From: Apibacter mensalis
GTDB lineage: Bacteria; Bacteroidota; Bacteroidia; Flavobacteriales; Weeksellaceae
NCBI RefSeq assembly: GCF_001418685.1
Contig: NZ_LIVM01000006.1
Location: forward strand, 111,971 to 175,970
Direction: 5' to 3'
DNA length: 64,000 nt
Below the pieces are notes generated by a model, which was given only the letters and a program-made list of their open reading frames with translations, searched no databases and was not told where the DNA came from. The translations under genes and the position numbers were made by a program. This document shows positions 1 through 9,688 of this stretch, in pieces (the first letter of the stretch is position 1; each line of letters opens with the position of its first letter).

Positions 1-2
1 AT

Positions 3-1127
3 ACCAGTTATGGAAAATATAATCTTTTAAATACTTCTTCATCTATACTGGATAACCCGAATTATAATTCATTTAGAGATTTTATTTATGATGAAAATCA
101 ATATGCAGTATATGGAGAGATGAGCAAAAAATTTGACAAGCTTGATCTAACCGCCGGAGTTCGTTATGAAAATTTAGAATTTAAAAATAAAGTGAAAAAT
201 AAAGATCAAAATGTTAAGTACACATTTGAAAAGTTTTTCCCTTCTTTTAGTTTGTTATATAAATTCAATCCTACTCTAGATTTTAATGCTACATATAGGA
301 AAAGTATGTTACCTCCTTCTTATTCTAATATGGATCCTAATTTGACTAATTATTATGATGAATTCAATACTTCAGAAGGAAACTTACATCTTAAACCTGA
401 TTATTACGATAATTATGAAGTTTCTTTAAGTGCATGGCGGTACTTGAAAATATCTTTTAACTATACATATTCTAAGAATATAAATTTGATGTATTACGAA
501 ACAGAAGATAATTCATTGACCGTAAATCAAACCACCCGTACTTTTACCGGCATGAAAAATTATAATGTATGGGTAGGTATTCCTATACCTTTCAAACTGG
601 TTACCATGGGTAAAAAATTCTTTGACGAGCCTATGAATATGGATAAAATGAACTTCATATACCTTTATGGAATGTACAACTATTATAAAGTTAGCGATTA
701 TCCTTATTTAGATAAAGTGAAACCTATGTGGTTTTATGTAATATATGCTCAATTAATACTTCCTAAAGATATTAAATTAACAACTTTCTTTTTATCTAGT
801 ACAGATAAAGGATATTTTGAAATTTACAAATCCTATAAACCCTTCCGTTATTCGAATATAGAACTTTCCAGATCTTTTAATAATAAAACTATTAAAGCCT
901 CTTTGGGTGTTCAAAATATATTGGGTCCTACAAAATTTAATTCAGATATTAATAACTTTAATTTAAAAACTAATTATTATAGTAGAGATAGTGATCAATT
1001 GTATTATATTAAATTGTCTTACAGTTTTGACAAAAACCGTAAGATTAAGAAGGAAAATACGATTATTGAAGAGGATAATAATACAAATAATAATAACAAA
1101 TTATTGCCTTCCGATCCATTAAAATAA
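3..1127 (+). CDS. TonB-dependent receptor-like outer-membrane beta-barrel protein, 3' part
   Basis: The reading frame is open from base 3, so the gene begins left of the window; an internal ATG at 120 is not the true start. What remains is about 374 residues of alternating aromatic/polar strands typical of an outer-membrane barrel (for example the VRYENLEF and FNATYRKSMLPPSYSNM stretches), in the style of the barrel half of Bacteroidota TonB-dependent or OMP_b-brl_3 proteins. The tail after the last strand is polar and Asn-rich rather than ending in an aromatic residue. The substrate cannot be read from the sequence. The gene converges on elaA and shares a hairpin terminator with it. The barrel class is fairly sure; the exact family is not, because the plug domain is missing. 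Confidence 0.75.
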   Translation, partial: TSYGKYNLLNTSSSILDNPNYNSFRDFIYDENQYAVYGEMSKKFDKLDLTAGVRYENLEFKNKVKNKDQNVKYTFEKFFPSFSLLYKFNPTLDFNATYRKSMLPPSYSNMDPNLTNYYDEFNTSEGNLHLKPDYYDNYEVSLSAWRYLKISFNYTYSKNINLMYYETEDNSLTVNQTTRTFTGMKNYNVWVGIPIPFKLVTMGKKFFDEPMNMDKMNFIYLYGMYNYYKVSDYPYLDKVKPMWFYVIYAQLILPKDIKLTTFFLSSTDKGYFEIYKSYKPFRYSNIELSRSFNNKTIKASLGVQNILGPTKFNSDINNFNLKTNYYSRDSDQLYYIKLSYSFDKNRKIKKENTIIEEDNNTNNNNKLLPSDPLK

Positions 1128-1150
1128 ATAATCAATTTTATAAAATTAAT

Positions 1151-1190
1151 AAAGGCTGATAATATTATTTATCAGCCTTTAATTTTTTTC
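1151..1190. terminator. Bidirectional terminator between the barrel gene and elaA
   Basis: A perfect 12-bp inverted repeat (AAAGGCTGATAA at 1151-1162 and its complement at 1169-1180) is followed by AATTTTTTT. It lies between convergent genes, so it can serve both. Confidence 0.85.
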
Positions 1191-1203
1191 CTTTATATAA
1201 AAA

Positions 1204-1674
1204 TTAGTATATTTTCCTTATCATCTCTATATGCTCAATATGATCTTCGAGATAAATATCTCCATCGGTTTCAAATCCAAATTTTTTGTAAAATGGAACT
1301 GCATAAAATTGAGCACCAATTCTTATAGGTTGTTCTCCATGAATAGCAAACAATGATTCTATGGATTTTTTCATTAGAATTTTTCCGAGACCTGTTGAAC
1401 GTAATTCCTTACAAACAATAATTCTTCCAATAGAAGCTTCATTAAATGAAACTTTTTCAGGAAAAATCCTGGAATAAGCAACTAATTTCTCTTCTTTATA
1501 TATCAATAAATGATGTGCTTTATAATCTTTATTGTCTAAATCCTGATAAGGACATTTTTGCTCGACAATAAAAACTTCATTTCTTAAACGTAATAAATTA
1601 TACAATTCATTTACGGTAAGTTGATTAAATTTTTTTAAAATAAATTTATATAGATCATTACTGCTCTTGGGCAT
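1204..1674 (-). CDS. ElaA-family GNAT N-acetyltransferase
   Basis: This 156-residue protein is a single GNAT domain of the ElaA type. The family signature is visible: an early [18 protein letters not shown] segment, an acetyl-CoA loop near residues 82-100 ([20 protein letters not shown]) and the late [15 protein letters not shown] stretch. GNAT enzymes move an acetyl group from acetyl-CoA to an amine; the acceptor for ElaA proteins is not established. The start codon lies 17 bases inside the 3' end of fbp, so the two genes are almost certainly co-transcribed with coupled translation. Family is sure, substrate unknown. Confidence 0.88.
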   Translation of the reverse strand: MPKSSNDLYKFILKKFNQLTVNELYNLLRLRNEVFIVEQKCPYQDLDNKDYKAHHLLIYKEEKLVAYSRIFPEKVSFNEASIGRIIVCKELRSTGLGKILMKKSIESLFAIHGEQPIRIGAQFYAVPFYKKFGFETDGDIYLEDHIEHIEMIRKIY

Positions 1675-2671
1675 CTTTCATAAATTTTTCTACTTTTTCA
1701 ACCATTTTCTTAGAACCACAAACAAATGGAGTTCTTTCATGCAATTCTACAGGATTCAAATCCAGTATACGTGTAAATCCATCGCTAGCACTTCCTCCTG
1801 CCTGTTCTGCTAGGAATGCCATTGGATTACATTCATATAACAATCGCAACTTCCCTTTAGGAGCTTGTGAATAGGATGGATATATATAAATACCTCCTTT
1901 CAACAAATTCCTATGAAAATCGGATACTAAAGATCCAATATAACGAGATGTGTAAGGTCTATTTTCCTTTTCTTCTTGACAATATTTTATATAATTTTTT
2001 ATTCCTTGGGGAAATTTAAGATAATTTCCTTCATTTACTGAATATATTTTTCCATCTTCAGGTATTTTTATATTAGGATGTGAGAGATAAAAAACTCCTA
2101 ACGCCGGGTCTAATGTAAAACCATTTACTCCATTTCCTGTTGTGTACACAAGCATGGTGGATGAACCATAAACTATATATCCTGCTGCTACCTGTTTATT
2201 TCCGGGTTGTAAAAAATCTTCTAGTGTAACCGGTCCATCTTCTGATATTCTTCTGTAAATTGAAAAAATAGTTCCAACATTTACATTAACATCTATATTG
2301 GAAGATCCATCTAAAGGATCTATTAATACAACATATTTACTATTATGTGCATCATCTTTAGACTTTATACTTATAAAGTCTTCATTTTCTTCAGAGGCAA
2401 TTCCGCAAACCACTTCTCGATTTTTTAGGGCTCCAATAAACATATCATTGGCAAATACATCTAACTTTTGCTGCTCTTCTCCTTGTATATTTTGATTTCC
2501 AATTGCCCCAATAATATCAACGAGCCCAGCTTTATTAACTTGCTGATTAACAACTTTACTGGCTAATCTTATTGCTCCTAAAAGACGTGATAACTCGCCT
2601 GAAGAATATTTAAAATCTGCCTGTTTATCAATTATAAATTCGCCTAAAGTCTGTGAGCTCTTCAATTTCAT
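1658..2671 (-). CDS. fbp: Class I fructose-1,6-bisphosphatase
   Basis: The 337-residue protein hydrolyses fructose 1,6-bisphosphate to fructose 6-phosphate, the committed step of gluconeogenesis. The class I metal-binding motif [10 protein letters not shown] lies at residues 118-127, preceded by the acidic SEENED at about 93-98; the substrate-binding [20 protein letters not shown] is near residue 270-290. Length matches the family. A TATATTTG -7-like box (complement at 2702-2709) sits about 30 bases upstream of the ATG, consistent with a Bacteroidota promoter. It is first in a two-gene unit with elaA and divergent from the eroded aspartate kinase, an fbp-lysC pairing that to my knowledge also occurs in other Flavobacteriia. 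Confidence 0.96.
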   Translation of the reverse strand: MKLKSSQTLGEFIIDKQADFKYSSGELSRLLGAIRLASKVVNQQVNKAGLVDIIGAIGNQNIQGEEQQKLDVFANDMFIGALKNREVVCGIASEENEDFISIKSKDDAHNSKYVVLIDPLDGSSNIDVNVNVGTIFSIYRRISEDGPVTLEDFLQPGNKQVAAGYIVYGSSTMLVYTTGNGVNGFTLDPALGVFYLSHPNIKIPEDGKIYSVNEGNYLKFPQGIKNYIKYCQEEKENRPYTSRYIGSLVSDFHRNLLKGGIYIYPSYSQAPKGKLRLLYECNPMAFLAEQAGGSASDGFTRILDLNPVELHERTPFVCGSKKMVEKVEKFMKDAQEQ

Positions 2672-2929
2672 ATTTTATATATTTAGTTTTTTTGAATGTT
2701 CCAAATATATTGATTTTTGATCGTAATTTATAAGTAATATACAGATTTGTCATATATTTGTTGACGGTTTTTTAATATTTAAAATACTTATCGTACTGTT
2801 TATCATTATAATATAAATTTTAAGTCAACTAATATGTGAATTTCCTCCTTGTAAAAATTATTTTTTCACAAAATATATTTTTGGAAAAAATATGTTTTCT
2901 TAAATATTGAAAATATATAACTATCATTT

Positions 2930-4081
2930 ATGAAAGTTTATAAATTTGGAGGTGCTTTTGTACAAAACATAAAAAATGTACGTTATATTTTAAAAGATTT
3001 GAACCAGACCGAATACTATTCAACAATTATTGTTATTTCGGCCATGAATAAATCTTCCAACTCATTAGAAGATATTATTCAAACCTATTTACAAAAAAAA
3101 GAATTTTATAAAAAAATCTTAGATAGTATAGGGGAGATACATTATGAAAAAGTAAAAAAAATTTTTACGTATTTTAAGGATGTTCTTAAGGGTATTAAAA
3201 ATACTTGTAAAAATCTTGGTTACTTACTATTTAATAATAAATCCGATAATTTTAACTACATATATGATCAAATTGTAAGCGTTGGTGAAATAGTCTTATC
3301 CATAATTCTAAGCTTTTATTTAAAATATTCAAAAATTATTAATACTTGGATTGATATAAGAAATTATTTAAAAACTGACTGTAATTATAAACATGGCACT
3401 CTTGATTGTAAACTTATATATAAACATTTTGAAAATTGTAATATTTTTAAAACTTACGTAACTCATGGTTTTTCAGATTCAAATTCCAACTATTTTACTG
3501 TATTTCTTGGCAGTGAATCTTCAGACTATCCTGCTACTATAATTATTTATTATTTAATTTCTAAAGTTGTCATAATCAGGAACGACGTTAAGGAGGTAAT
3601 AAACGGAAACTTAAATTATGTTGAAAACTCTCAATTTTTAGAATATCTTACTTATAAAGAAACTATAGATATATCATTTATTAGTGAATTCATACTTCAA
3701 CTGAAAATCATCCTACTATATAAAAGTGCTATTTCATGGTTAATTCTTTCATATTTAAAACCTGAAAATCAAGTTATTAGTATTTTTAAAGGTACAAAGA
3801 GAGATCCGAATGTTTCTTGTTTCATACAAAAATTAAATGTACATTTGCCTGTTATTTCTCCAGTTGATTTTACTTATAATCCTGAAGACATTCTTTATAT
3901 AATTTGTAAACAAATTACGGAACTGAATATTAAAATAGGCATGATCAAGATTGCTTATTTTTTAGTTTTGATAGTTATTAAAGATAAATTTAATTCAATT
4001 AACATTTTACTGAATATTCTTGTAAGTTCTTTTATTGTAACATTAGAAGAAAATGTGCGTCTACTATACTGTAACAAATAG
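2930..4081 (+). CDS. Degenerate aspartate kinase (LysC-like), probably inactive
   Basis: The 383-codon frame is intact and still traceable along its length to monofunctional aspartate kinases: N-terminal KFGGAF (normally KFGGAS/T), VISAMNKSSNSLEDI (normally VVSAM.K.TN.LE), then IDIRNYLKTD, YVTHGFSDSNSNYFTVFLGSESSDYPAT (normally TQGFI..., TTLGREGSDYTA). Key positions are changed: Ser/Thr to Phe in the P-loop-like start, GREGSDYT to GSESSDYP, and the HPKT region is replaced by LYKSAIS. The C-terminal regulatory ACT part is hardly recognisable and full of Ile/Phe/Leu. The family normally makes aspartyl phosphate for Lys/Thr/Met synthesis; this copy is unlikely to. Either an intact-frame pseudogene or a repurposed protein. 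Family assignment is fairly sure, function is not. Confidence 0.7.
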   Translation: MKVYKFGGAFVQNIKNVRYILKDLNQTEYYSTIIVISAMNKSSNSLEDIIQTYLQKKEFYKKILDSIGEIHYEKVKKIFTYFKDVLKGIKNTCKNLGYLLFNNKSDNFNYIYDQIVSVGEIVLSIILSFYLKYSKIINTWIDIRNYLKTDCNYKHGTLDCKLIYKHFENCNIFKTYVTHGFSDSNSNYFTVFLGSESSDYPATIIIYYLISKVVIIRNDVKEVINGNLNYVENSQFLEYLTYKETIDISFISEFILQLKIILLYKSAISWLILSYLKPENQVISIFKGTKRDPNVSCFIQKLNVHLPVISPVDFTYNPEDILYIICKQITELNIKIGMIKIAYFLVLIVIKDKFNSINILLNILVSSFIVTLEENVRLLYCNK

Positions 4082-4179
4082 TTCATAGGATATATGAAAT
4101 AATTTTAAAAAAGGAAAAAATAGTTTTATTAGAACAATTGGTAAAAAAACTTACCAAGCAATTGTAAAAGAATAACAAT

Positions 4180-6003
4180 ATGAGTTTAGTCACCTTAGAG
4201 GATATACAAAATACTTTAAATTTAAAGAAATATGGCTTTTTTGGAAAGGGTATAGCATGGGCCCTTATGAATATTTCAAAACTTGGTCATATTAATAAAT
4301 TTTGTACTGAAAATAAAGATTTACCTACTAATGAATTTCTTACTGCAGTTTTAAAACATTTAAAAGTTAACTATGAAATTCATGAAGAAGATTTAAAAAG
4401 AATTCCTGAAAAAGGACCTTTCATAATCGTTTCCAATCATCCTTTGGGAGGATTAGATGGCATAATTTTAATGAAAATTATTTCAGAAATTCGTCCTGAT
4501 TTTAAAATAATGTCTAACTTTTTACTGCAAAAAATTGAGCCTTTAAAAAAGGTAATTATTCCTGTTAATCCTTTTGAGACTAGAAAAGATACTTTTGACA
4601 GTAAAAAAGGTTTTATTGAAACATTGCGCGTTTTAAAAGACAATCATTGTGTAATTATTTTTCCAGCCGGAGAAGTTTCCCATTATTATCCGAATATAAA
4701 AGAATATCAAGATAGAGAATGGGTTGAAAGCGCCTTAAAGCTTCTTAAAAAAGCTAAGGTTCCGGTAATTCCTGTATATTTCCATGCCATAAATAGTAAA
4801 TTATTTTACAAAATGTCAAATATACACCCGGATTTACAAACCGCAATGTTACCAAGAGAATTGGTAAGAAAGAGAAAAAATCCTATTAAAATACGTATTG
4901 GTAAACCTATTTCAGTAAATCAACAAGATGAATATCCGGATATTAATTCTTACGGTAATTTTTTAAGGAATAAGGTATATATGCTTAAATCATTCTACAC
5001 AACAGTTAAAAATCCCTTTAAAAATATAAAGTTTCTTTCTGTATCAGCAATGACTAAATCTGCTAATTCCAACAAAGTTAAACCTATTATTAAAGAGACA
5101 TCTAAGGAATTAATTTTAAAAGAAGTTGAGCTTTTAAGAGAAATAGATTGTGAGCTTTTTAGTGCCTCTCAATATGAAGTTTATTTAGCTAAACCTGAAC
5201 AAATCCCTAATGTCTTACGTGAGATTGGTCGATTAAGAGAAATTTGTTTTCGAGAAATAGGAGAGGGTACCAATGAACCTTTTGATTTGGATGAATTCGA
5301 TCAAATTTATCATCATTTATTTTTATGGGATAACGAAAATAAATTAATTGCCGGTGCTTATCGAATGGGAATGGGAAAAGAAATTTATGAAAAACATGGA
5401 ATTAAGGGTTTTTATACTGCATCTCTTTTTGAATATGATTCGGAAATACATCCTTTCTTTAAAAAAATCATTGAAATGGGCAGGGCATTCATTTCCAGTG
5501 AATATCAAAAAAAACCTTTACCCTTATTATTGTTATGGAGAGGTATTATACATGTTTGCTTGAGAAATCCTCAATATAAATATTTGGTTGGCGGTGTAAG
5601 TATAAGTAATCAATTTTCAAATTTTTCTAAATCTATAATGGTTGAATTTATGCGTTCTCATTATTTTGATTCTTATGTTGCTCAATATGTACATTCAAAA
5701 AATGAATTTAAAGTCCATCTTAAATCTAATGAAAAAGATTTATTCTTTGATGCTGCCGATAACGATCTTAATAAATTTGATAAGCTAATTGATGAGCTTG
5801 AACCTGATTTAAGACTTCCTGTACTTATTAAAAAATATTTAAAACAAAATGCTCGTGTTGTAGCTTTTAATGTTGATCCTAAATTTAATGACGCTATAGA
5901 TGGATTAATGTATATTAGGATAAGCGATATCCCGGATAGTACTATTAATCCTGTTTTAGAGGAATTAGATTCTATGGATAAAAAAAATCAAAAAGAAGAA
6001 TGA
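4180..6003 (+). CDS. olsF: Fused PlsC-like/OlsB-like acyltransferase (OlsF-like aminolipid synthase)
   Basis: A 607-residue two-domain protein. The N-terminal half is a lysophospholipid acyltransferase-like domain: NHPLGGLDG at residues 86-94 (catalytic His87 with Asp93) and FPAGEVS at 161-167. The C-terminal half (about 310-530) is a GNAT-type N-acyltransferase of the OlsB/hemolysin class, with RLREICFREIGEGTNEPFDLDEFD and later IEMGRAFISSEYQ. This order matches OlsF described from Flavobacterium johnsoniae and Serratia, where one protein N-acylates an amino acid and then O-acylates the product to make ornithine or related aminolipids in the membrane. Whether the amino acid here is ornithine, glycine or another cannot be told. 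A hairpin terminator lies 140 bases downstream. Confidence 0.8.
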   Translation: MSLVTLEDIQNTLNLKKYGFFGKGIAWALMNISKLGHINKFCTENKDLPTNEFLTAVLKHLKVNYEIHEEDLKRIPEKGPFIIVSNHPLGGLDGIILMKIISEIRPDFKIMSNFLLQKIEPLKKVIIPVNPFETRKDTFDSKKGFIETLRVLKDNHCVIIFPAGEVSHYYPNIKEYQDREWVESALKLLKKAKVPVIPVYFHAINSKLFYKMSNIHPDLQTAMLPRELVRKRKNPIKIRIGKPISVNQQDEYPDINSYGNFLRNKVYMLKSFYTTVKNPFKNIKFLSVSAMTKSANSNKVKPIIKETSKELILKEVELLREIDCELFSASQYEVYLAKPEQIPNVLREIGRLREICFREIGEGTNEPFDLDEFDQIYHHLFLWDNENKLIAGAYRMGMGKEIYEKHGIKGFYTASLFEYDSEIHPFFKKIIEMGRAFISSEYQKKPLPLLLLWRGIIHVCLRNPQYKYLVGGVSISNQFSNFSKSIMVEFMRSHYFDSYVAQYVHSKNEFKVHLKSNEKDLFFDAADNDLNKFDKLIDELEPDLRLPVLIKKYLKQNARVVAFNVDPKFNDAIDGLMYIRISDIPDSTINPVLEELDSMDKKNQKEE

Positions 6004-6142
6004 TAATACATATTCATTTCAAGATTAGCCTAATTCCAATATTAAATTAAATATATTTTAGTAATGATTTATAATTATCTTTTCAACGCCATACATTAAT
6101 AAATTATTGAACTTATATAAAAATTTAATCTAATATTTTTAC

Positions 6143-6170
6143 AAGGTAAATAGTTATTATTTACCTTTTT
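6143..6170 (+). terminator. Rho-independent terminator after the OlsF-like gene
   Basis: A perfect 10-bp stem (AAGGTAAATA at 6143-6152, complement at 6158-6167) with a 5-base loop runs into a T tract. Confidence 0.75.
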
Positions 6171-7177
6171 TATTTTATACCTTACGGTTCAAACTTTTCT
6201 TTTACTATAATTTCCTTTTAAGCGTTTGGAATTATTTTCAATTACTATTTTTTTATAAAATAACACGATTTTATCTTTCTTTTTACCAATTATATATCAT
6301 TAAATTCAAATAAAAATCACATTAATTTATATGCTATATATTACAAAATGATAAATTATTTTATTATTAATCTTTACTATTAATTTATTTAAAGATTAAA
6401 TATAATTAAATTTTTATTTACTTAATTAAAATGTATATGACTTTAGAATTTTTAATATTGATGTCCTTTACACTTCTATTTTTCACTTTTTTAATAATTA
6501 AATAGTCATACTATGTATGTATAATAATTTTACTATCAATATTTTATAAAACAAATATTTGTAAATACTTAATTATTATTAATTTAATAAACTTGTTAAT
6601 AACTTAGTTTTTTTTATAATCATCATACATTACATAATAAACTGTAAATCAATGAACTTATAAATATATTATTAAAAAAAATATTTTTAACTCATAAATT
6701 TTCAATAGGTTAAATCAATATTAACACCTAAGTTAATCCATTGTTAACATTTTTAAACAAAAATTTTTGCTTCAATAACTTTAATTATTAATTATAAATT
6801 TTTAACACTTTTCCAAATTTTATCAAACTTTTTTAATGTGTTTTTTACTTTCCTTTTTATTACTTTAATAACATCTTCTTTAATAACAAATATGTTATCA
6901 ATAGGCTTTTTAAATTGTTAATAACCGGTTTAAATTATTGGTATATAATTTTTTACATACAATTTATTTTGTTAATATTATATTTAAATGTTTTAATAAC
7001 TCATTTTTTAAAAGTTATTAACATATTAACAGGTACATTATCATTATATACATTATTTTATTTAATTAATTAAAAAAAGATATATAAATAATAATTAAAT
7101 GTGGAAAAAATTCAGGTATTAAAATTTCTCTTTTCGTTTTTATGAAGGTATATTTGTAAGAAAAATAAATAAAAATT
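6171..7177. other. AT-rich non-coding spacer, candidate replication-origin region
   Basis: About 1 kb without a credible gene, composed almost only of A and T. It holds a cluster of TGTTAATAA-like 9-mers: exact at 6594-6602 and 6916-6924 on the plus strand and 7015-7023 on the minus strand; one-base variants at 6970-6978 (plus) and at 6718-6726 and 7023-7031 (minus); and a TGTTAACA palindrome at 6742-6749. A DnaA-box-like TTTTCCACA lies on the minus strand at 7100-7108. By hand count C exceeds G in every 60-base line from 6181 to 6900, then the bias fades and in most later intergenic DNA G exceeds C. The parS sites flanking mnmG lie 2.5-4.5 kb to the right. Origin function is inference; only one good DnaA box is visible. 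Confidence 0.4.
7149..7156 (+). promoter_or_regulatory. Candidate -7 box of the pgk promoter
   Basis: TATATTTG matches the Bacteroidota TAnnTTTG element and ends 21 bases before the pgk ATG. The -33 position 20 bases upstream reads TTTC, one base off TTTG. Confidence 0.5.
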
Positions 7178-8371
7178 ATGAAAACAGTTAATGATTTTAA
7201 TTTTAATGGAAAAAAAGCATTAATTAGAGTTGATTTTAACGTCCCTCAAGATGAAAGTCTTAAAGTTACTGATAATACTAGAATTGTTTCTGCTAAGTCA
7301 ACTATAGATAAAATATTGAAAGATGGAGGTTCAGTTATTTTAATGACGCATTTGGGCAGACCTAAAGGTCAGGTTATTGATAAATTTTCATTAAAACATA
7401 TTGTGGATGACGTTTCAAAAGTTTTAGGTAAACCTATTAAGTTTGTTGATGAATGTGTGGGTTCTAAAGCTGAAAAAGCTTCAACAGATCTTAAACCTGG
7501 AGAAGTCTTATTATTAGAAAATCTACGTTTTCATAATGAAGAAGAGCAAGGTGATGAATTTTTTGCAAAACAATTAGCTACGCTTGGAGACATTTATGTA
7601 AATGATGCCTTTGGTACAGCACACCGTGCTCATGCCTCAACTGCTATTGTAGCTAAATTTTTTCCTTCAAATAAATGTTTTGGCCTTTTAATGGCTAAAG
7701 AGCTTGACGCTATTCAAAAAGTTCTTAAAACGGGAGAAAAACCTGTAACTGCTATATTAGGTGGATCTAAAGTTTCTTCTAAAATTACGATTATTGAAAA
7801 CATTCTTCCTGTTGTTGATAATTTAATTATTGGCGGTGGAATGACATATACTTTTGTTAAAGCACAAGGTGGTAATATTGGTAAATCCATATGTGAAGAT
7901 GATAAACAAGAATTAGCTTTAGATATACTAAAAAAAGCTAACGAAAAAGGTGTAAAAGTTTATATTCCAGAAGATTCTGTTATTGGTGATAATTTTTCAA
8001 ATGATGCTAATAGAAAAGTTGTTGAAACTAATAACATCCCTGATGGTTGGGAAGGGTTAGATGTTGGACCTAAAACTATTAAAACATTTTCAGATGTTAT
8101 CATGGCTTCTAAAACCATATTATGGAATGGACCTTTAGGAGTATTTGAAATGCCAAATTTTGCAGTAGGTACTAAAGCTATTGGTGATGCTATTGGAGAA
8201 GCAACAAAAAAAGGTGCTTTTTCTTTAGTTGGAGGAGGAGATAGTGTAGCTTTTGTAAAGCAGAATAATTATACAGATAAAGTAAGCTATGTTTCCACGG
8301 GAGGTGGTGCTATGCTTGAGTCATTAGAGGGTAGAGAATTACCCGGAGTTGCAGCAATTATTAATGATTAA
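7178..8371 (+). CDS. pgk: Phosphoglycerate kinase
   Basis: The 397-residue cytosolic glycolytic enzyme transfers a phosphate from 1,3-bisphosphoglycerate to ADP. The family landmarks are all present: RVDFNVPQD near residue 22, THLGRPKG near 60, LLLENLRFH near 112, [10 protein letters not shown] near 148, the [11 protein letters not shown] segment near 190 and the nucleotide-binding WNGPLGVFE and GGGDSVA motifs toward the C-terminus. Length is normal. It is a single-gene unit between the AT-rich spacer and a strong terminator. No Shine-Dalgarno sequence precedes the ATG (AAATAAATAAAAATT), as is usual for this phylum. Confidence 0.98.
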   Translation: MKTVNDFNFNGKKALIRVDFNVPQDESLKVTDNTRIVSAKSTIDKILKDGGSVILMTHLGRPKGQVIDKFSLKHIVDDVSKVLGKPIKFVDECVGSKAEKASTDLKPGEVLLLENLRFHNEEEQGDEFFAKQLATLGDIYVNDAFGTAHRAHASTAIVAKFFPSNKCFGLLMAKELDAIQKVLKTGEKPVTAILGGSKVSSKITIIENILPVVDNLIIGGGMTYTFVKAQGGNIGKSICEDDKQELALDILKKANEKGVKVYIPEDSVIGDNFSNDANRKVVETNNIPDGWEGLDVGPKTIKTFSDVIMASKTILWNGPLGVFEMPNFAVGTKAIGDAIGEATKKGAFSLVGGGDSVAFVKQNNYTDKVSYVSTGGGAMLESLEGRELPGVAAIIND

Positions 8372-8400
8372 TTTAACATTTATTTTAATATATATTTACT

Positions 8401-8430
8401 AGAAGCTTGAGGCATCAAGCTTCTTTTTTA
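8401..8430 (+). terminator. Rho-independent terminator after pgk
   Basis: A perfect 10-bp stem (AGAAGCTTGA at 8401-8410 with its complement at 8415-8424), a GGCA loop, then TTTTT. Confidence 0.9.
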
Positions 8431-8780
8431 TATTGTTATAAATATTTAAATTTTTTTTATAAATCAAGTATAGCTATTTAATAATCATCCTATTTATTCA
8501 TATTATTTAATCTTTATCTTTTTAATAATTTTTGTAAATAATTTTATTAAAATATGTTTAATAAATAATATAATAAATTAAATATTGTTTAATATTTATA
8601 GTAATACTTTTATATTTTACTATTTTTGAAAATGATATCTGTGGAATAGTCTTTCAGTAACTATTTATTAAATTAATTTTAATATTTTTTTTAATTGTAT
8701 TTATAATTAAGATACCATAAAATTATATTTTAAATTAATTTTGATATTATCAACGGATAGTACTATATATGAATATTGTT
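8431..8780. other. AT-rich non-coding spacer between pgk and the methyltransferase gene
   Basis: About 350 bases between convergent genes with no usable frame and no clear hairpin beyond the pgk terminator. The strand bias here is neutral to G-rich, unlike the C-rich spacer to the left of pgk. Confidence 0.5.
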
Positions 8781-9593
8781 TTATTTTTTTATTATATATA
8801 TTACTGAAGAATAATTTCCATCTTTAATTCCTTTTAAGTTAGATAAGATAGCAATCAAAGGAAATCTATAAATTCCTAAAGGATTTTTAATATAGTTTTC
8901 ACTTAGTAAAGAAATATAAAAGCTATCGAAGGGTAGGGGATAAGTGTGAATAACATTAAATTTATTTTTATTAAAAAAATTTATGGCTCCTTGTCTTGAA
9001 TAATGATATATGTGTCGTGGTACATCCCAAGCTGCCCAATATTCTTTATAAAACTTTGCATCAAATGATTTGTAATTGGGAACTGCTATTAATATATATC
9101 CATTACTTTTTAATTTTAATTTTAATTTTGAAAGTATTTCTTCAGGATTAGGTATATGTTCCATTACATGCCAAAGTGTTATAATGTCTATAGAATTATT
9201 TTCAATATAATCTATTGAATTTATAATATTATTTTGACCAATTTTATTTTTGGCAGATATTGCAGCTTTTTTGTTGGGTTCATAACCTAAAGCAGAAAAA
9301 TTTCTATTTTGAATAAATTTTAAAAATGTTCCATCTCCACAACCGTAGTCTAACAATTTTCCAGAAGTTTTATATTTAGTAATAATTTTTAATTTATACT
9401 TTTCATTTAGTTTTTGAATTAATAAATATAGCTTAGCTTTTAATGATTGATCTTTAGTATGAGATAGATATTTTTCACTTTCATAGTATTTTGATATATC
9501 CTCAGGTGTATTAATAGTTTTTAAAACATTATTATACTCAGTTTCTTTAATTTCAAACACTTCATTAGATAAAAAGTGATCTTTAATTTTCAT
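8781..9593 (-). CDS. Class I SAM-dependent methyltransferase
   Basis: A 270-residue protein with a Rossmann methyltransferase core. Motif I is LLDYGCGDGTFLKF (about residues 81-94), followed by GYEPNKKA, then the IDIITLWHVMEHIPNPEEIL segment and LKSNGYILIAVPNY, the pattern of the Methyltransf_23 / ubiE-like group found in many bacterial surface-glycan and lipid pathways. The methyl acceptor cannot be read. It follows mnmG on the same strand after a 95-base gap that contains a parS site. Confidence 0.85.
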   Translation of the reverse strand: MKIKDHFLSNEVFEIKETEYNNVLKTINTPEDISKYYESEKYLSHTKDQSLKAKLYLLIQKLNEKYKLKIITKYKTSGKLLDYGCGDGTFLKFIQNRNFSALGYEPNKKAAISAKNKIGQNNIINSIDYIENNSIDIITLWHVMEHIPNPEEILSKLKLKLKSNGYILIAVPNYKSFDAKFYKEYWAAWDVPRHIYHYSRQGAINFFNKNKFNVIHTYPLPFDSFYISLLSENYIKNPLGIYRFPLIAILSNLKGIKDGNYSSVIYIIKK

Positions 9594-9647
9594 TATTAAA
9601 TTTTTATATATATTAATATTTTATATAAATATACTATTACTTATAGA

Positions 9648-9663
9648 TGTTCCACGTGGAACA
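9648..9663. promoter_or_regulatory. parS centromere-like site 1
   Basis: TGTTCCACGTGGAACA is a perfect 16-bp palindrome and a known variant of the parS site bound by chromosomal ParB. The palindrome extends to 28 bp (9642-9669) without a mismatch. It lies between mnmG and the methyltransferase gene. parS sites cluster near oriC in most bacteria that have them. Confidence 0.9.
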
Positions 9664-9688
9664 TCTATAACTGTATATTATTACTAAA

